Positions 54,790 to 63,948 of a stretch of 64,000 nt of DNA are shown in pieces. A model generated the notes under the pieces. It saw only the letters and a program-made list of their open reading frames with translations. It was not told the DNA's origin and did not search any database. Made by a program: the position numbers and the translations under genes. How positions within the stretch are numbered: position 1 is the stretch's first letter; each line of letters opens with the position of its first letter. The stretch is from CAG-791 sp963629395. GTDB lineage: Bacteria > Bacillota > Clostridia > Lachnospirales > Lachnospiraceae. The stretch is from assembly GCA_963629395.1 (NCBI GenBank), contig CAVGIV010000001.1, forward strand, positions 47,699 through 111,698. Direction: 5' to 3'.

Positions 54790-57195
54790 TTATTCAGTTA
54801 CAGTCAGCTCCACGGTCTGCGGGGCAAGACCGTCCACGGTAGCGGTAACGCGAATCGTGCCGACACCGTTGGGGCGAATAATGGCCTGTGCGTGGCCGTC
54901 AAAGGTGTGGGCCGTCACGGTGCGGAACGTATCGCTGCCCATCGGATTGGCACTGCCGAACCCGGCCAGCGTTCCCTCGCCCTCGACGGTGACGGTAACT
55001 TCCCGCCCGGTGATGGGCTGCAGAACGCCGTTCTCGTCGGTGAGGGTCAGGTCGATGTAGGCAAGGTCGTGCGTACCCGCCGTCAGTGCGGTACGGTCAC
55101 ACTGCATCTGCAAGGCACAGCTTTCCGATGCTGTGCGCAGGTCGATGCGCCCGTCCGCCTTGCCGTTCGTCATTGCCACGGCGCTCAATGTACCGGGTGT
55201 GTAGGGAATGTGGAACTCGGCAATGAAATTCTTCACCGGACTTTCCGCAATCTTCTCCCCATTGCAGAACAGGCAGACCGACTCGCCGGGGGTGTAGACC
55301 TGTACGGTGACTTCCTTGCCCTCGTACCCCGGCCACGTCCAGCTGGCGATGCCGTCAAAGAATACCCACTTGTTGGTCATGGGGGTCAGACCGTGCCGCC
55401 AAGGGTACTCCACAGCCATGTACGGCGCGGTGCGCAGGCCGAACACGATTTCGCGGTAGTACGAGGCCGGGCGGCGGAAGCCGGTAATATCTAAGTCACC
55501 GCAGTAGGCAATGAAGCAGGGGTAGCTGCCTTGGTAGCCGCCGTCAGCGCTTTCCTCGCGGTAGCGTTGCTGGCCGACACCGGCTTCACCGAGGTAATCC
55601 CAGCCTGTCCATGTAAAATCACCGATGACGTGCGGTGCTTGCTTGATGATGCCCCAGTTCTCGGCAATCTTGTTGGGGTAGGTTTCGGTGCCGCACAGCA
55701 CATGGTTCGGCAGGCGCCTGCGGTCATCGAGATAGCGCTCGGTGGCGTAGTTATAGCCAATCAAATCGGTGGTGGACAGGCTTTCCCGCACAGCCTTTGT
55801 CACAAGGTCGGAGTTGGCGATTTGGCCGATACGGTCTGCCAAATTCGTCATAACATCGTTGACGTTCTGGTTGGCGCTGGCAATCAGTTCCGGCATGGTC
55901 AGCTTGCCTAGCGCCGCCATGATAAGGTTGATGCTGTTGATGGTGTAGCGACCGGGGTCGCAGGCGCGGAACGTCTCCGCCAGCTTGCGGCTCAGCTGTG
56001 CGCCGTGCTTGCTGCTGACCTCCGGGATTTCGTTGCCGATGGAGTAGAGGATGACGCTGGGATGGTTGTAGTCCTTGGCCACCATCGCGTGGATCATCCC
56101 ATCGGCGTAGTGCGTAAAATCCGTGGCGGCGTCCTCGTCGGTCTTGCTCTGGGTCCACATATCGGTGAGTTCGTCCATCACCAGCACGCCCTCACGGTCA
56201 CAGGCATTCAGAAACGCCTTGCTGATGGGGTTGTGCGCACTGCGCACGGCGTTGAACCCTGCCGCTTTCAAAAGCTGCACACGGCGTTCCTCGGCGCGGT
56301 CGATGTCGGCAGCGCCCAACAGGCCGTTGTCGTGATGCACACACGCACCGCGCAGCTTGACGGGCTTGCCGTTGATGCGTAGGCCGTGCTGCGGGTCCAG
56401 CGCAAGGGTGCGGATACCGAAAGTCGTTTCGGCGCCATCCAGCAGCTCTTCGCCGTCGTACACCTCGACCTTGATGCGGTACAAAAGCGGCGCGTCCGGC
56501 TCCCAGCGCTTGGCGTCTGCCAGATAGAACCGCTGCTTCAGCGTCTCCTGTGCGGTGGAGAAAACCGTCACGGGGTCGCAGCCCTGCGCGGCTGTCTCCC
56601 CGGCAGGGTCCAGCAGCGTGGTGCGCACCTGTACGGTACGGCCATAGCGGCCCGCGTTGTGCAAATCGGCGGCCACCTCCAGCAGCGCACCCGCCTCGTC
56701 CGTCTCTTTGACTGTGACGCGCAGGCCGTAAGGCGTTACGCTGCACTCGCCGCCCAGCAGCAGATTGACGTTGCGGTAAATGCCCGCGCCGCTGTACCAG
56801 CGGCTGTCCTGCATCGTGCGGGTCTTGACGGTCAGCGTGTTCTCCTGCCCGTAGAGCAGGACGTCATCCATCGGCAGGACAAAGTTCATGTAGCCGTTTT
56901 TGCAGCCGCCGATGTACTCATGGTTCAGATACACCATACTGTTGCTGTACACGCCCTCAAATTCCAGCGCGATTTGTTGGCCGCGCCATTCGGCAGGGGC
57001 GGTGAACTTTTTCTCTAGCGTACAGGCCAAGCTGGGGTAAAAGCCCTTGGCAGAGCCGCCGGGGGCATCCGGGGTGCGCGGCTCGTCCAGCATCACGTCG
57101 TAGGGCAGCGTTACCGGGGTGCGGGTAGTCGTGAACGGGAACGCCTTTTGCGTGCGGACGATTTCCCAGCCGGTATTAAAATCCAACGCTTTCAT
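54790..57195 (-). CDS. GH2 glycoside hydrolase (beta-galactosidase-like)
   Basis: 801 residues. Sugar-binding domain with TVKTRTMQDSRWYSGAGIYR, Ig-like domain, then the catalytic barrel: PVKLRGACVHHDNGLLGAAD, acid/base Glu389 in YSIGNEIPE, and a Glu in LCGTETYPN that fits the nucleophile, followed by DFTWTGWDYLGE. C-terminal Ig-like and DUF4982/BIG-type domains. Retaining exo-glycosidase; exact sugar (beta-galactose, glucuronate or other) cannot be read. No signal peptide. AAGGAG seven bases before the ATG. Confidence 0.9.
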   Translation of the reverse strand: MKALDFNTGWEIVRTQKAFPFTTTRTPVTLPYDVMLDEPRTPDAPGGSAKGFYPSLACTLEKKFTAPAEWRGQQIALEFEGVYSNSMVYLNHEYIGGCKNGYMNFVLPMDDVLLYGQENTLTVKTRTMQDSRWYSGAGIYRNVNLLLGGECSVTPYGLRVTVKETDEAGALLEVAADLHNAGRYGRTVQVRTTLLDPAGETAAQGCDPVTVFSTAQETLKQRFYLADAKRWEPDAPLLYRIKVEVYDGEELLDGAETTFGIRTLALDPQHGLRINGKPVKLRGACVHHDNGLLGAADIDRAEERRVQLLKAAGFNAVRSAHNPISKAFLNACDREGVLVMDELTDMWTQSKTDEDAATDFTHYADGMIHAMVAKDYNHPSVILYSIGNEIPEVSSKHGAQLSRKLAETFRACDPGRYTINSINLIMAALGKLTMPELIASANQNVNDVMTNLADRIGQIANSDLVTKAVRESLSTTDLIGYNYATERYLDDRRRLPNHVLCGTETYPNKIAENWGIIKQAPHVIGDFTWTGWDYLGEAGVGQQRYREESADGGYQGSYPCFIAYCGDLDITGFRRPASYYREIVFGLRTAPYMAVEYPWRHGLTPMTNKWVFFDGIASWTWPGYEGKEVTVQVYTPGESVCLFCNGEKIAESPVKNFIAEFHIPYTPGTLSAVAMTNGKADGRIDLRTASESCALQMQCDRTALTAGTHDLAYIDLTLTDENGVLQPITGREVTVTVEGEGTLAGFGSANPMGSDTFRTVTAHTFDGHAQAIIRPNGVGTIRVTATVDGLAPQTVELTVTE

Positions 57196-57213
57196 GGTTT
57201 TCTCCTTTTCCTG

Positions 57214-57263
57214 TGACTATTCAGAGCCAAGCACATTTTTGCGAATGGGCTCTGAATAGTTAC
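57214..57263. repeat. Short palindromic repeat family copy inside the glycan operon
   Basis: GACTATTCAGAGCC / GGGCTCTGAATAGTTAC with CACATTTTTGCGAAT in the centre. It starts about ten bases after the GH43 stop codon and fills the gap before the GH2 gene. Confidence 0.8.
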
Positions 57264-57272
57264 CTTTTCCTG

Positions 57273-58679
57273 TTATTTCAGACCGAACGCCGCGAATGAG
57301 AACACGCCGAAGCCGATGGCCTTAAAGTACAACGCGTGAATGCCGTTGGGGATGTCGATTTCTGCGCGATCCCAGTGCCATTCGTTGCTGCTGTTCACCG
57401 GAACCGTGCCAAGCGGTTCGCCGTCCGGAGTCAGGCTGATTTGAAGCCCGCCGCCGTAGCATTTGCCACGCACATTGACGGAAACGCTGTGAATGTCCTT
57501 GCAGTCAAAATAGCGGAAGCCCGCCACCACGCCGGGGGTCAGATTGGCGATGTACGCAGGTTCGGCACCGACGCCCTCCGGTGTATCGGCACAGTCCTGC
57601 GTGATGCGCGGGAACGGCGACTGACCAAAGTCCTTGTTCACCATCGGCGGCTGGGTCATAAACAGATGGCACGCCGCGTAGGCCGGGAACACGCCCTTGC
57701 CGGGCAGCGGTGCGCCGTTCGGCCCGCAGGAGGTACACTCGACTTGCGGGATACTGCCATCCGACAGAATCTCGATAGGCTCCAGGCACCCCTGCCGGGA
57801 GTAGCTGCTACCGTTGGTGTGCCGATGATGGAACACATACCATCTGCCGTTGATTTCTTCAATGCTGCCGTGGTCATTGCCGAGAAAATAGCGCGGCGTG
57901 TCGGCCAAGCCCACATCCCCGTTCGAGATAATCGTGCCGCCATAGACAAACGGCCCATCCGGGGAATCGGCGGCGGCATAGCACAGTTCGTGGCTGAGCT
58001 GGGAGGAATAGATAAAGTAATAGCGCCCATTCACCTTGCGGATGCTGCTGGCCTCAAAGAACGCGTGGCCCGCAAAGGATGTGTTTTGGGCATAGGCAGT
58101 GCTGGGGACAATGGTTTTTGCGGGGCGCAGCACGGTCAGCATATCATGCGCCAGTTCCGTGACCTGTGCGCCGTCGCGGGCTTTCATCGGAATCGGGCAG
58201 AACCCGGTGTACAGCCAAGTGGAGCTGCCCTCGGTCAGCACGCCGGGGTCGAACTGGTAGCCGTCGCCGGGGGCTTGGCCGTAGGGCGTTCCGTCTGGAT
58301 GGTGAACCTCGCCATAATAGTGAAACTGCCCTGCCGGACTGTCACTGACGGCCACAGAGGTGACGTTGATGCCATCAAGGCAGTAATACAGGTAGTACCG
58401 CCCATCCGGGCCGCAAGTCACATCGGGGGCATAAAGACAATGCTCGCCGTCCGCGTTTTTCGGGTCCTCGCCGCGGGTGTAAATGACACCCTCAAATTTC
58501 CATTCGGTCAAGTCGTCCACGGGGGCCGACCAGCAGACATAATCGTTCAGACAGAACGCATAGCCGTTAAAACGGTCGTGGCTGCCGTACACATACACGC
58601 GGTCACCGAAAACGTGGGGTTCGCCGTCGGGAACATACTCCCACGAGGGGAGGTAGGGATTCATGCCGTGGTTGTTCAT
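57273..58679 (-). CDS. GH43-like glycoside hydrolase
   Basis: 468 residues. Five-bladed propeller type: NPYLPSWEYVPDGEPHVFGD (catalytic-base Asp region), YAPDVTCGPDGRYYLYY (Asp that tunes pKa) and FFEASSIRKVNGRYYFIYS (general-acid Glu), then GNDHGSIEEINGRWYVFHHR and a C-terminal jelly-roll carbohydrate-binding domain (about 345-468). Family members release arabinose, xylose or galactose. No signal peptide. It uses a GGAGA site in the end of the upstream GH2 gene, so it is translationally coupled. Confidence 0.88.
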   Translation of the reverse strand: MNNHGMNPYLPSWEYVPDGEPHVFGDRVYVYGSHDRFNGYAFCLNDYVCWSAPVDDLTEWKFEGVIYTRGEDPKNADGEHCLYAPDVTCGPDGRYYLYYCLDGINVTSVAVSDSPAGQFHYYGEVHHPDGTPYGQAPGDGYQFDPGVLTEGSSTWLYTGFCPIPMKARDGAQVTELAHDMLTVLRPAKTIVPSTAYAQNTSFAGHAFFEASSIRKVNGRYYFIYSSQLSHELCYAAADSPDGPFVYGGTIISNGDVGLADTPRYFLGNDHGSIEEINGRWYVFHHRHTNGSSYSRQGCLEPIEILSDGSIPQVECTSCGPNGAPLPGKGVFPAYAACHLFMTQPPMVNKDFGQSPFPRITQDCADTPEGVGAEPAYIANLTPGVVAGFRYFDCKDIHSVSVNVRGKCYGGGLQISLTPDGEPLGTVPVNSSNEWHWDRAEIDIPNGIHALYFKAIGFGVFSFAAFGLK

Positions 58680-58682
58680 GGT

Positions 58683-60911
58683 TCAGTTCTCCTTTTTGAC
58701 TTGGTTCAGCGCGTAGTTGATTTTGTGGACAAGGTCGGGCGTCACCAGCTTGGCCGCCTGCCGCAGCCAGCCCTCGACGCTCATCTGCGCAATCAGCTTC
58801 TGCATGGATTCCGGCATCGTCACGCTCTTGGCGACCTCGCCGTAGGCATCGCTCATACGGCTTAGCACGGGCAGCAGCATTTCCTCAATGACGGCATGGG
58901 CAGCCGGGCAGGCGTCGACGGATTCCATAGAATCCTTGATGGAGAAATACCCCTCGCGCACAATTTCGTCCTCACGGTCAAACCAGTTGACGGCATTTCC
59001 GCCGCCATAGTAGTAATCGTGGTTCGGCGTATCTACCTTGCGGATGGTCATTGCATCCCGCAGGCTGCCGCTGACGGCTTCAATATGGTGTTCACCGCTG
59101 ATGGGAACGGTGAAGCGGAAAATTTTATCGCTCGTCTGCGTTTCAACGGCTTTTCCGTCCACCAGCAGTGTGACCTCCGGCTGGTTGGAGTAGACCTTGA
59201 TTTCGGCTTGGCTCTCGGTTCTGTCCACATAGCGCCGCCCGCACAGATGCACGAAAGGCTCCTTGCTCAAATAGGCCTTGTAGAGATAGAATGCATCCTT
59301 TTTTGTCTTGCGGTCAAAGGTGACAAGGCCCTTTTGGTTCTGGCCGGGCTTGCCGCCCTCGCTGCGGCCGTCAGCGGCAAAGTCAAAGGTGTTCCAGATG
59401 TAGAGCGCCCAGATGTAGGGGTGTTCCTGCCATATCTGCATCATGTGTTCGTGGTAGACGGCTTGGTAGCTCTCGCTCCAATCGCCGCGCTGGGGATTGC
59501 CGTTCTGGAACGCCGGGTTGGCATCCGCGCCGAACTCCGACAGGGCCACGGGCATCTGCGGGTATTTGTGGTGGAACTCGTCCAGGAATTTCTCGTTCTG
59601 CTGCAATTCGCCCAAGTACCAGCCGAAATACAGATTGTAGCCGCACACATCGGGCAGACGCACAAACGGGTCGTCAATGTCCAGCATAAAGGCGTGGGCC
59701 ATCGTGGTTAGACGGGTGGGGTCAAGCCGATGGCACAGATCATTAAGGATGCGGTGGTTCTCCACCATGTCATCGTTGACACCGCCCGCTGCCGTGATTT
59801 CATTGGAAAGCCCCCAGCAGACGATGGACGGGTGGTTGTAATTCTGCAAAATCAGTTCCGTCATCTGCTGCACGGTGTTCTCGCGGGCTTCGGGCATATG
59901 CTCGGTGATGTACGGAATCTCGGCCCATGCGACAAGGCCGTATTTGTCACACAGGTCGTAGAAATAAGCATCGTGCTGGTAGTGAGCCAAACGCACGCTG
60001 TTGCAGCCCATTTCCAGCAGCAGGGCCATATCTTCCTCATGCTCTCTGTGAGTCAGCGCACTGCCAAGGCCCTGTCGGTCTTGGTGCCGCGCACCGCCGC
60101 ATAGGCGGTAGCTATGACCGTTGAGAATAAAACCCTTTTCGGGGTCGATGAAAAAGCTGCGGCAGCCGAACGTGGCTTCTACGGCATCGCCGCTTTCGGA
60201 CAGTTCAGCCTGCATCGTGTAGAGATACGGGTCATCCACACCGTTCCACAGGTGGGGCCGCTCCAGCGTAAAGCGAGCAGCGGCGTACCCGGTATCATCG
60301 ACCAGCACAGTCTTTTTCTCTGCGCCCAATGTGAACGTAACGGTTGTGGCTTGGCCGCTGACCCATGCTTCCGCGCCGATGTCCGCGCGGGTGAAATCGT
60401 CGTTCAGCGCCACTGTGACCCGCAGGGCCGAGCTTCCGTGACGATCCAGCACAAAGTGTGCGGCGGGAACTGTGAGCAGGTACACATCCCGATACAGACC
60501 GCCGTAAAAGGTGAAATCGGCTTTCTGCGGGTAGACCGTGCAATTTTTCTCGTTGCTGACGCGGACGGCAAGCAGATTTTTCCCTGTGCACAGGGCGGGC
60601 AGGGCCACGCGGAATGTGGAATAGCCGCTCGCATGGCTGCCCAGCCATTGGCCGTTCAGATAGACGTCGGCGGACATGGCCGCGCCGCGAAATTCCAGCC
60701 AGCGCTCGGTGCCGTCCGCTGTCTGCGGAAGGTCGAGCGATTTATAGTACCACCCTTCGCCGCGATAGTAGTCGTTGCCGCCGTCTTGGCCGTCCTGCGC
60801 GTTCCAGGTGTGAGGCAGCGTGACGGGCTGCGCCTGTGCGGGGCAGACGGCTGCGTCGGCAGGGCCTTTGTAGAACCGCCAATTTTCGTTGAAGCATTCA
60901 CATTTCCTCAT
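58683..60911 (-). CDS. GH2 glycoside hydrolase (beta-galactosidase/glucuronidase-like)
   Basis: 742 residues. N-terminal sugar-binding domain (RGEGWYYKSLDLPQT, VYLNGQWLGSHASGYSTF), Ig domain, then catalytic barrel with GGARHQDRQGLGSAL, acid/base Glu371 in CWGLSNEITAAGG and nucleophile Glu459 in ALSEFGADANP, and a C-terminal DUF4982-like domain. Distinct from the other GH2 protein by low similarity, so the two likely cut different linkages. No signal peptide. A perfect terminator stands just before its ribosome site. Confidence 0.9.
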   Translation of the reverse strand: MRKCECFNENWRFYKGPADAAVCPAQAQPVTLPHTWNAQDGQDGGNDYYRGEGWYYKSLDLPQTADGTERWLEFRGAAMSADVYLNGQWLGSHASGYSTFRVALPALCTGKNLLAVRVSNEKNCTVYPQKADFTFYGGLYRDVYLLTVPAAHFVLDRHGSSALRVTVALNDDFTRADIGAEAWVSGQATTVTFTLGAEKKTVLVDDTGYAAARFTLERPHLWNGVDDPYLYTMQAELSESGDAVEATFGCRSFFIDPEKGFILNGHSYRLCGGARHQDRQGLGSALTHREHEEDMALLLEMGCNSVRLAHYQHDAYFYDLCDKYGLVAWAEIPYITEHMPEARENTVQQMTELILQNYNHPSIVCWGLSNEITAAGGVNDDMVENHRILNDLCHRLDPTRLTTMAHAFMLDIDDPFVRLPDVCGYNLYFGWYLGELQQNEKFLDEFHHKYPQMPVALSEFGADANPAFQNGNPQRGDWSESYQAVYHEHMMQIWQEHPYIWALYIWNTFDFAADGRSEGGKPGQNQKGLVTFDRKTKKDAFYLYKAYLSKEPFVHLCGRRYVDRTESQAEIKVYSNQPEVTLLVDGKAVETQTSDKIFRFTVPISGEHHIEAVSGSLRDAMTIRKVDTPNHDYYYGGGNAVNWFDREDEIVREGYFSIKDSMESVDACPAAHAVIEEMLLPVLSRMSDAYGEVAKSVTMPESMQKLIAQMSVEGWLRQAAKLVTPDLVHKINYALNQVKKEN

Positions 60912-60928
60912 GGGAGAGAATCCTTTCT

Positions 60929-60957
60929 AAAAAAGCTCCGGGTCGAAACCCGGAGCC
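60929..60957 (-). terminator. Intrinsic terminator between the symporter and GH2 genes
   Basis: Minus-strand GCTCCGGGT / ACCCGGAGC perfect stem, tight TTCG-type loop, followed by TTTTTT. It begins about eight bases after the symporter stop and ends about 18 bases before the GH2 start codon. Confidence 0.9.
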
Positions 60958-60964
60958 GATGGAA

Positions 60965-62350
60965 TTATTGCGGGGCGTCGGCCTGCACCGATGCAGTTTC
61001 AGCGGCGCGCATCTTAGCCAAATCTTTCTGAATCTTCGGCAGCTGCTTGTCCACCCCCATGCGGTACATGATAATGGCGGCCACAGCATAGATAACAGCG
61101 GGAACCAACGAGTTCAGAACCGCGATGAGCGTCAGCGCAGAGTCCGGTATGACGGCCAACGCGGCGTCATATCCGGCAAGACCCAGCGCAATGCCGCCGA
61201 CACCGGCGCCGATCGTACCGCCAACTCGCTTTGCAAAGCCGATAACACTGCCCATCGTGCCCTCCATGCGCTCGTGGCCTTTCCACTCGTTGTAATCAGC
61301 CAGTGCAATCTGCAACACAGGGAACAGGTAGCTGGTGGGGGCAGAACCTATGGCACTGACAACCGAGCCGACCATCAGGGGAACCAGCTTGCCGCCGGAA
61401 AGGAACACAATAATGCCGCCCGCAACAGAGAAGCAGTAGCCCATCGCCATCAGCTTGGTGATGCTGATTTTCTTAGATAACTTGGGGAACACAAACATGA
61501 TGGGCAGAACCACCACCATCAGCACGGAGGCAATGCTCTGCAGGCCGATGTTGCCGACAATGTACTTGTAGTAGTACACGCCGATGCCCATGTTGGTGAC
61601 GAAGTTGATGCACAGCAGGATGGCGGCAACAACAAGGAGATAATGATTCTGCACAAGAGCTTTCATGCTGTCCTTAAACTTGGGCTGCTCTTTCTGGGCG
61701 CTTACATCGACTTGGTAGATTTCTTTTACAGTCAAGAAGCGAATCAGGCTGATCAGCGTCAGCGGGATAGCGAAGATGGCAAAGAGCTTGCTCCAGCCGC
61801 CCGCCTGCGGGGTGAAGGTCGCCACCATCGTAGGGAACAGAATGTTAAAAACAACAGCGGCAATCGAGGTGATGATGCCGCCGTAGGAGTTCAGACGCAC
61901 GATCTGCTGATGGTTGAATGCTCGCACCATGTATACAACGTCGTTTGCATTTAAGAGCGTCAGGAACACGCCGTTGATCGTGGTATACAGCAGGAATACC
62001 CAGATGTATTTTATCGTGGTGCTCCACTCCGAAGGGCAGCTGAACATCAGCCAGGTGCAAAGCCACAGACCGATATGCGCCAGTTCATACGGGCGGCCGC
62101 GCCCCCAGCGGGTATTGGTGTGATCCACGATATAACCCGCGCACAGATCAGTAACAGCGTCAAAGATCTTGCTTAAAATCAGCAGAATGCCGAGCTTTTG
62201 AGGGTCAAGGTAGAGGGTATCGGTACAGTAGATTTGGAAGTATCCAAGTGCCAGAACGTTGCAGGACTGGGATATGGTGCTGCTTTGCCATTGTAACAGG
62301 CGCGGCAGCCCGATTTTATCTGAATTCTTTGCCTTTTTCTTGCCAAACAT
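60965..62350 (-). CDS. GPH-family sugar:cation symporter
   Basis: 461 residues from ATG 62350 (AAGGAG nine bases upstream). About 12 hydrophobic segments; FDAVTDLCAGYIVDHTNTRW with GRGRPYELAHIG is the hallmark helix 2-3 loop of the glycoside-pentoside-hexuronide (MelB/XynB-like) symporters. Probably imports the oligosaccharide or glycoside degraded by the genes downstream. First structural gene after the AraC regulator; paired direct repeats lie in its promoter region. Confidence 0.92.
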   Translation of the reverse strand: MFGKKKAKNSDKIGLPRLLQWQSSTISQSCNVLALGYFQIYCTDTLYLDPQKLGILLILSKIFDAVTDLCAGYIVDHTNTRWGRGRPYELAHIGLWLCTWLMFSCPSEWSTTIKYIWVFLLYTTINGVFLTLLNANDVVYMVRAFNHQQIVRLNSYGGIITSIAAVVFNILFPTMVATFTPQAGGWSKLFAIFAIPLTLISLIRFLTVKEIYQVDVSAQKEQPKFKDSMKALVQNHYLLVVAAILLCINFVTNMGIGVYYYKYIVGNIGLQSIASVLMVVVLPIMFVFPKLSKKISITKLMAMGYCFSVAGGIIVFLSGGKLVPLMVGSVVSAIGSAPTSYLFPVLQIALADYNEWKGHERMEGTMGSVIGFAKRVGGTIGAGVGGIALGLAGYDAALAVIPDSALTLIAVLNSLVPAVIYAVAAIIMYRMGVDKQLPKIQKDLAKMRAAETASVQADAPQ

Positions 62351-62433
62351 GATCCTTTTCTCCTTCGGTGTCGGGTTTGTGGGGTTCCCCTTTGACAACT
62401 CGATGGTATCATGCTTTTTCGTCAGGCTATATG

Positions 62434-62474
62434 TTCAGATTGGTGTTTTCGGGTAATATTTGGTTCACATTGGA
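62434..62474. promoter_or_regulatory. Candidate AraC-type operator, two direct repeats
   Basis: TTCAGATTGG (62434-62443) and TTCACATTGG (62465-62474), start to start 31 bases, i.e. three helical turns, in the 159-base gap between the AraC-type gene and the symporter. Tandem sites on one helix face are the usual AraC-family layout. Confidence 0.5.
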
Positions 62475-62509
62475 TAATTGGCTATGAAATTACCGCAAAA
62501 CGCCATTTT

Positions 62510-63742
62510 TTACTCTTGTCCATCAATTGTCTGCTGCCGATAGGCAGCAGGACTGATGCCGTACTTCTTGGTGAATACCTTGCCAAAGTAGTTGCAGGAA
62601 CCGAACTGCAATTCCTCGCTGATTTGCTGCAAGCTCTTGTGGGTACTGCGCAGGGCCTCACAGGCCTGTTCCAGACGTGCATCCCGCAGGTAGTCCACAA
62701 GGCGGGCACCGGTTTCCCGGCGGAACTTCTTTGTTAAATAGTATTCTGTATAGCCTACCGCCTGTGCGATGTCCTTCAGCTTGATGGGGTCATTCAGATG
62801 CAGATGGATGTAATCGCAGCATTCCCGCACCGGGCGGGAGTAATCCTCCGCCTGCAAGGCATGAACCCGACGGATAAAATCTTCAATCATCCGGGCGTTC
62901 AAATCCACCAAGTCAGTGTAATGGCAGCAGTTTTCAGCCATTACGGTGTATCGCTGCTGCACAATGTTGGCCGTTGCGGGCGGCAGACCGCCATCGATGG
63001 CAGCTCGGGCGCACAGCGCCGTGAACACGATGACCGTGTTTTTGTACTGCCGCAGACCGCCCTGCCCGCCGTTTCCACCGCGTGGGGAAGCTGCCGCTGC
63101 AAAGGTCAGCGCTTCCTTATAATGCAGATTCCCGGTGCGCACAAGGTCGAGCATTTGCTTTTCGTTCAAGTGGGAACGTTCAGGGTTCTCCAGGGAGCTT
63201 TTCTCTTCCTGCTTTTCAGCGGCACAGTTGGTGTGGTACTGCATACGGACGCTGTCTTCCGGAATGTCTGCCCCGGTCAGCGTCCAGTGCAGCATATGGA
63301 TGTACTGGAGAAAATTCGTTGTTGTCATAATCGGCACGCGGTGCAGCTTTTCCTGCAGGGCGGCTGTCAGCGCGACGGAAAGGTTGAACTGCCGCAGGGT
63401 GTCATCCAGCAAATGGATGGATGACTGTGTGTCAAATACAGGCCCCATCACGATGTACCACTCCCTGCCGGCAGAATCGACAAGATAATCCGCTGCCCAG
63501 AGCATCCCGATGGCGTCCTCCATAAAAAGCGGTATGGCGTGCTTATCCGGTGCGTCAGCGGCTTGTTCGAGACACTGCCCCATGCGCAGAAAGAGGAGAA
63601 AATCCTCGTTTTCCGGGCAGTTCGCGCCGGTCAGTTGGCGGTTTGTATCAAAACACCAGACCCCCAGTCCACAGCAAGCGTGGACCATATCGGAAAATGC
63701 CCACAGACGTGTCCATGCGTTTTCTTTCTTCTCGGTATTCAT
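62510..63742 (-). CDS. AraC-family transcriptional regulator
   Basis: 410 residues from ATG 63742. N-terminal sensor region (about 1-300) without a cupin signature, containing WYIVMGPVFDTQ and a Gly-rich GGNGGQGGL loop; C-terminal double helix-turn-helix: IKLKDIAQAVGYTEYYLTKK and LQQISEELQFGSCNYFGKVF then KKYGISPAAYRQQ. Likely activator of the downstream glycan cluster, with the substrate as inducer. AAAGGAG lies about ten bases before the ATG. The sensor domain resembles those of AraC proteins in clostridial sugar loci but I cannot name it. Confidence 0.88.
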   Translation of the reverse strand: MNTEKKENAWTRLWAFSDMVHACCGLGVWCFDTNRQLTGANCPENEDFLLFLRMGQCLEQAADAPDKHAIPLFMEDAIGMLWAADYLVDSAGREWYIVMGPVFDTQSSIHLLDDTLRQFNLSVALTAALQEKLHRVPIMTTTNFLQYIHMLHWTLTGADIPEDSVRMQYHTNCAAEKQEEKSSLENPERSHLNEKQMLDLVRTGNLHYKEALTFAAAASPRGGNGGQGGLRQYKNTVIVFTALCARAAIDGGLPPATANIVQQRYTVMAENCCHYTDLVDLNARMIEDFIRRVHALQAEDYSRPVRECCDYIHLHLNDPIKLKDIAQAVGYTEYYLTKKFRRETGARLVDYLRDARLEQACEALRSTHKSLQQISEELQFGSCNYFGKVFTKKYGISPAAYRQQTIDGQE

Positions 63743-63948
63743 CGCATCTGCGCTCCTTTCTCTTCTGCAAGCATAGCAATGAAAGTCTTTGCGCCGCAAG
63801 TGAGCAATGGCTTTTTAGGGTAAAATATAGCGTTTACACGAGAAATGATGAAAAAATCGAAAAGCTTGCCAATCCAGACCGGAAAAAGCCACCTATTATT
63901 TGAACGCATCAGTCCTGTCTTGCTATACTGTGGACTCAATTTGTAGTA

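Noticed and set aside
57336..58865. 509-residue plus-strand frame antisense to GH43
   Set aside because: It spans the end of one real gene and the start of another and lacks protein-like composition; a shadow frame.
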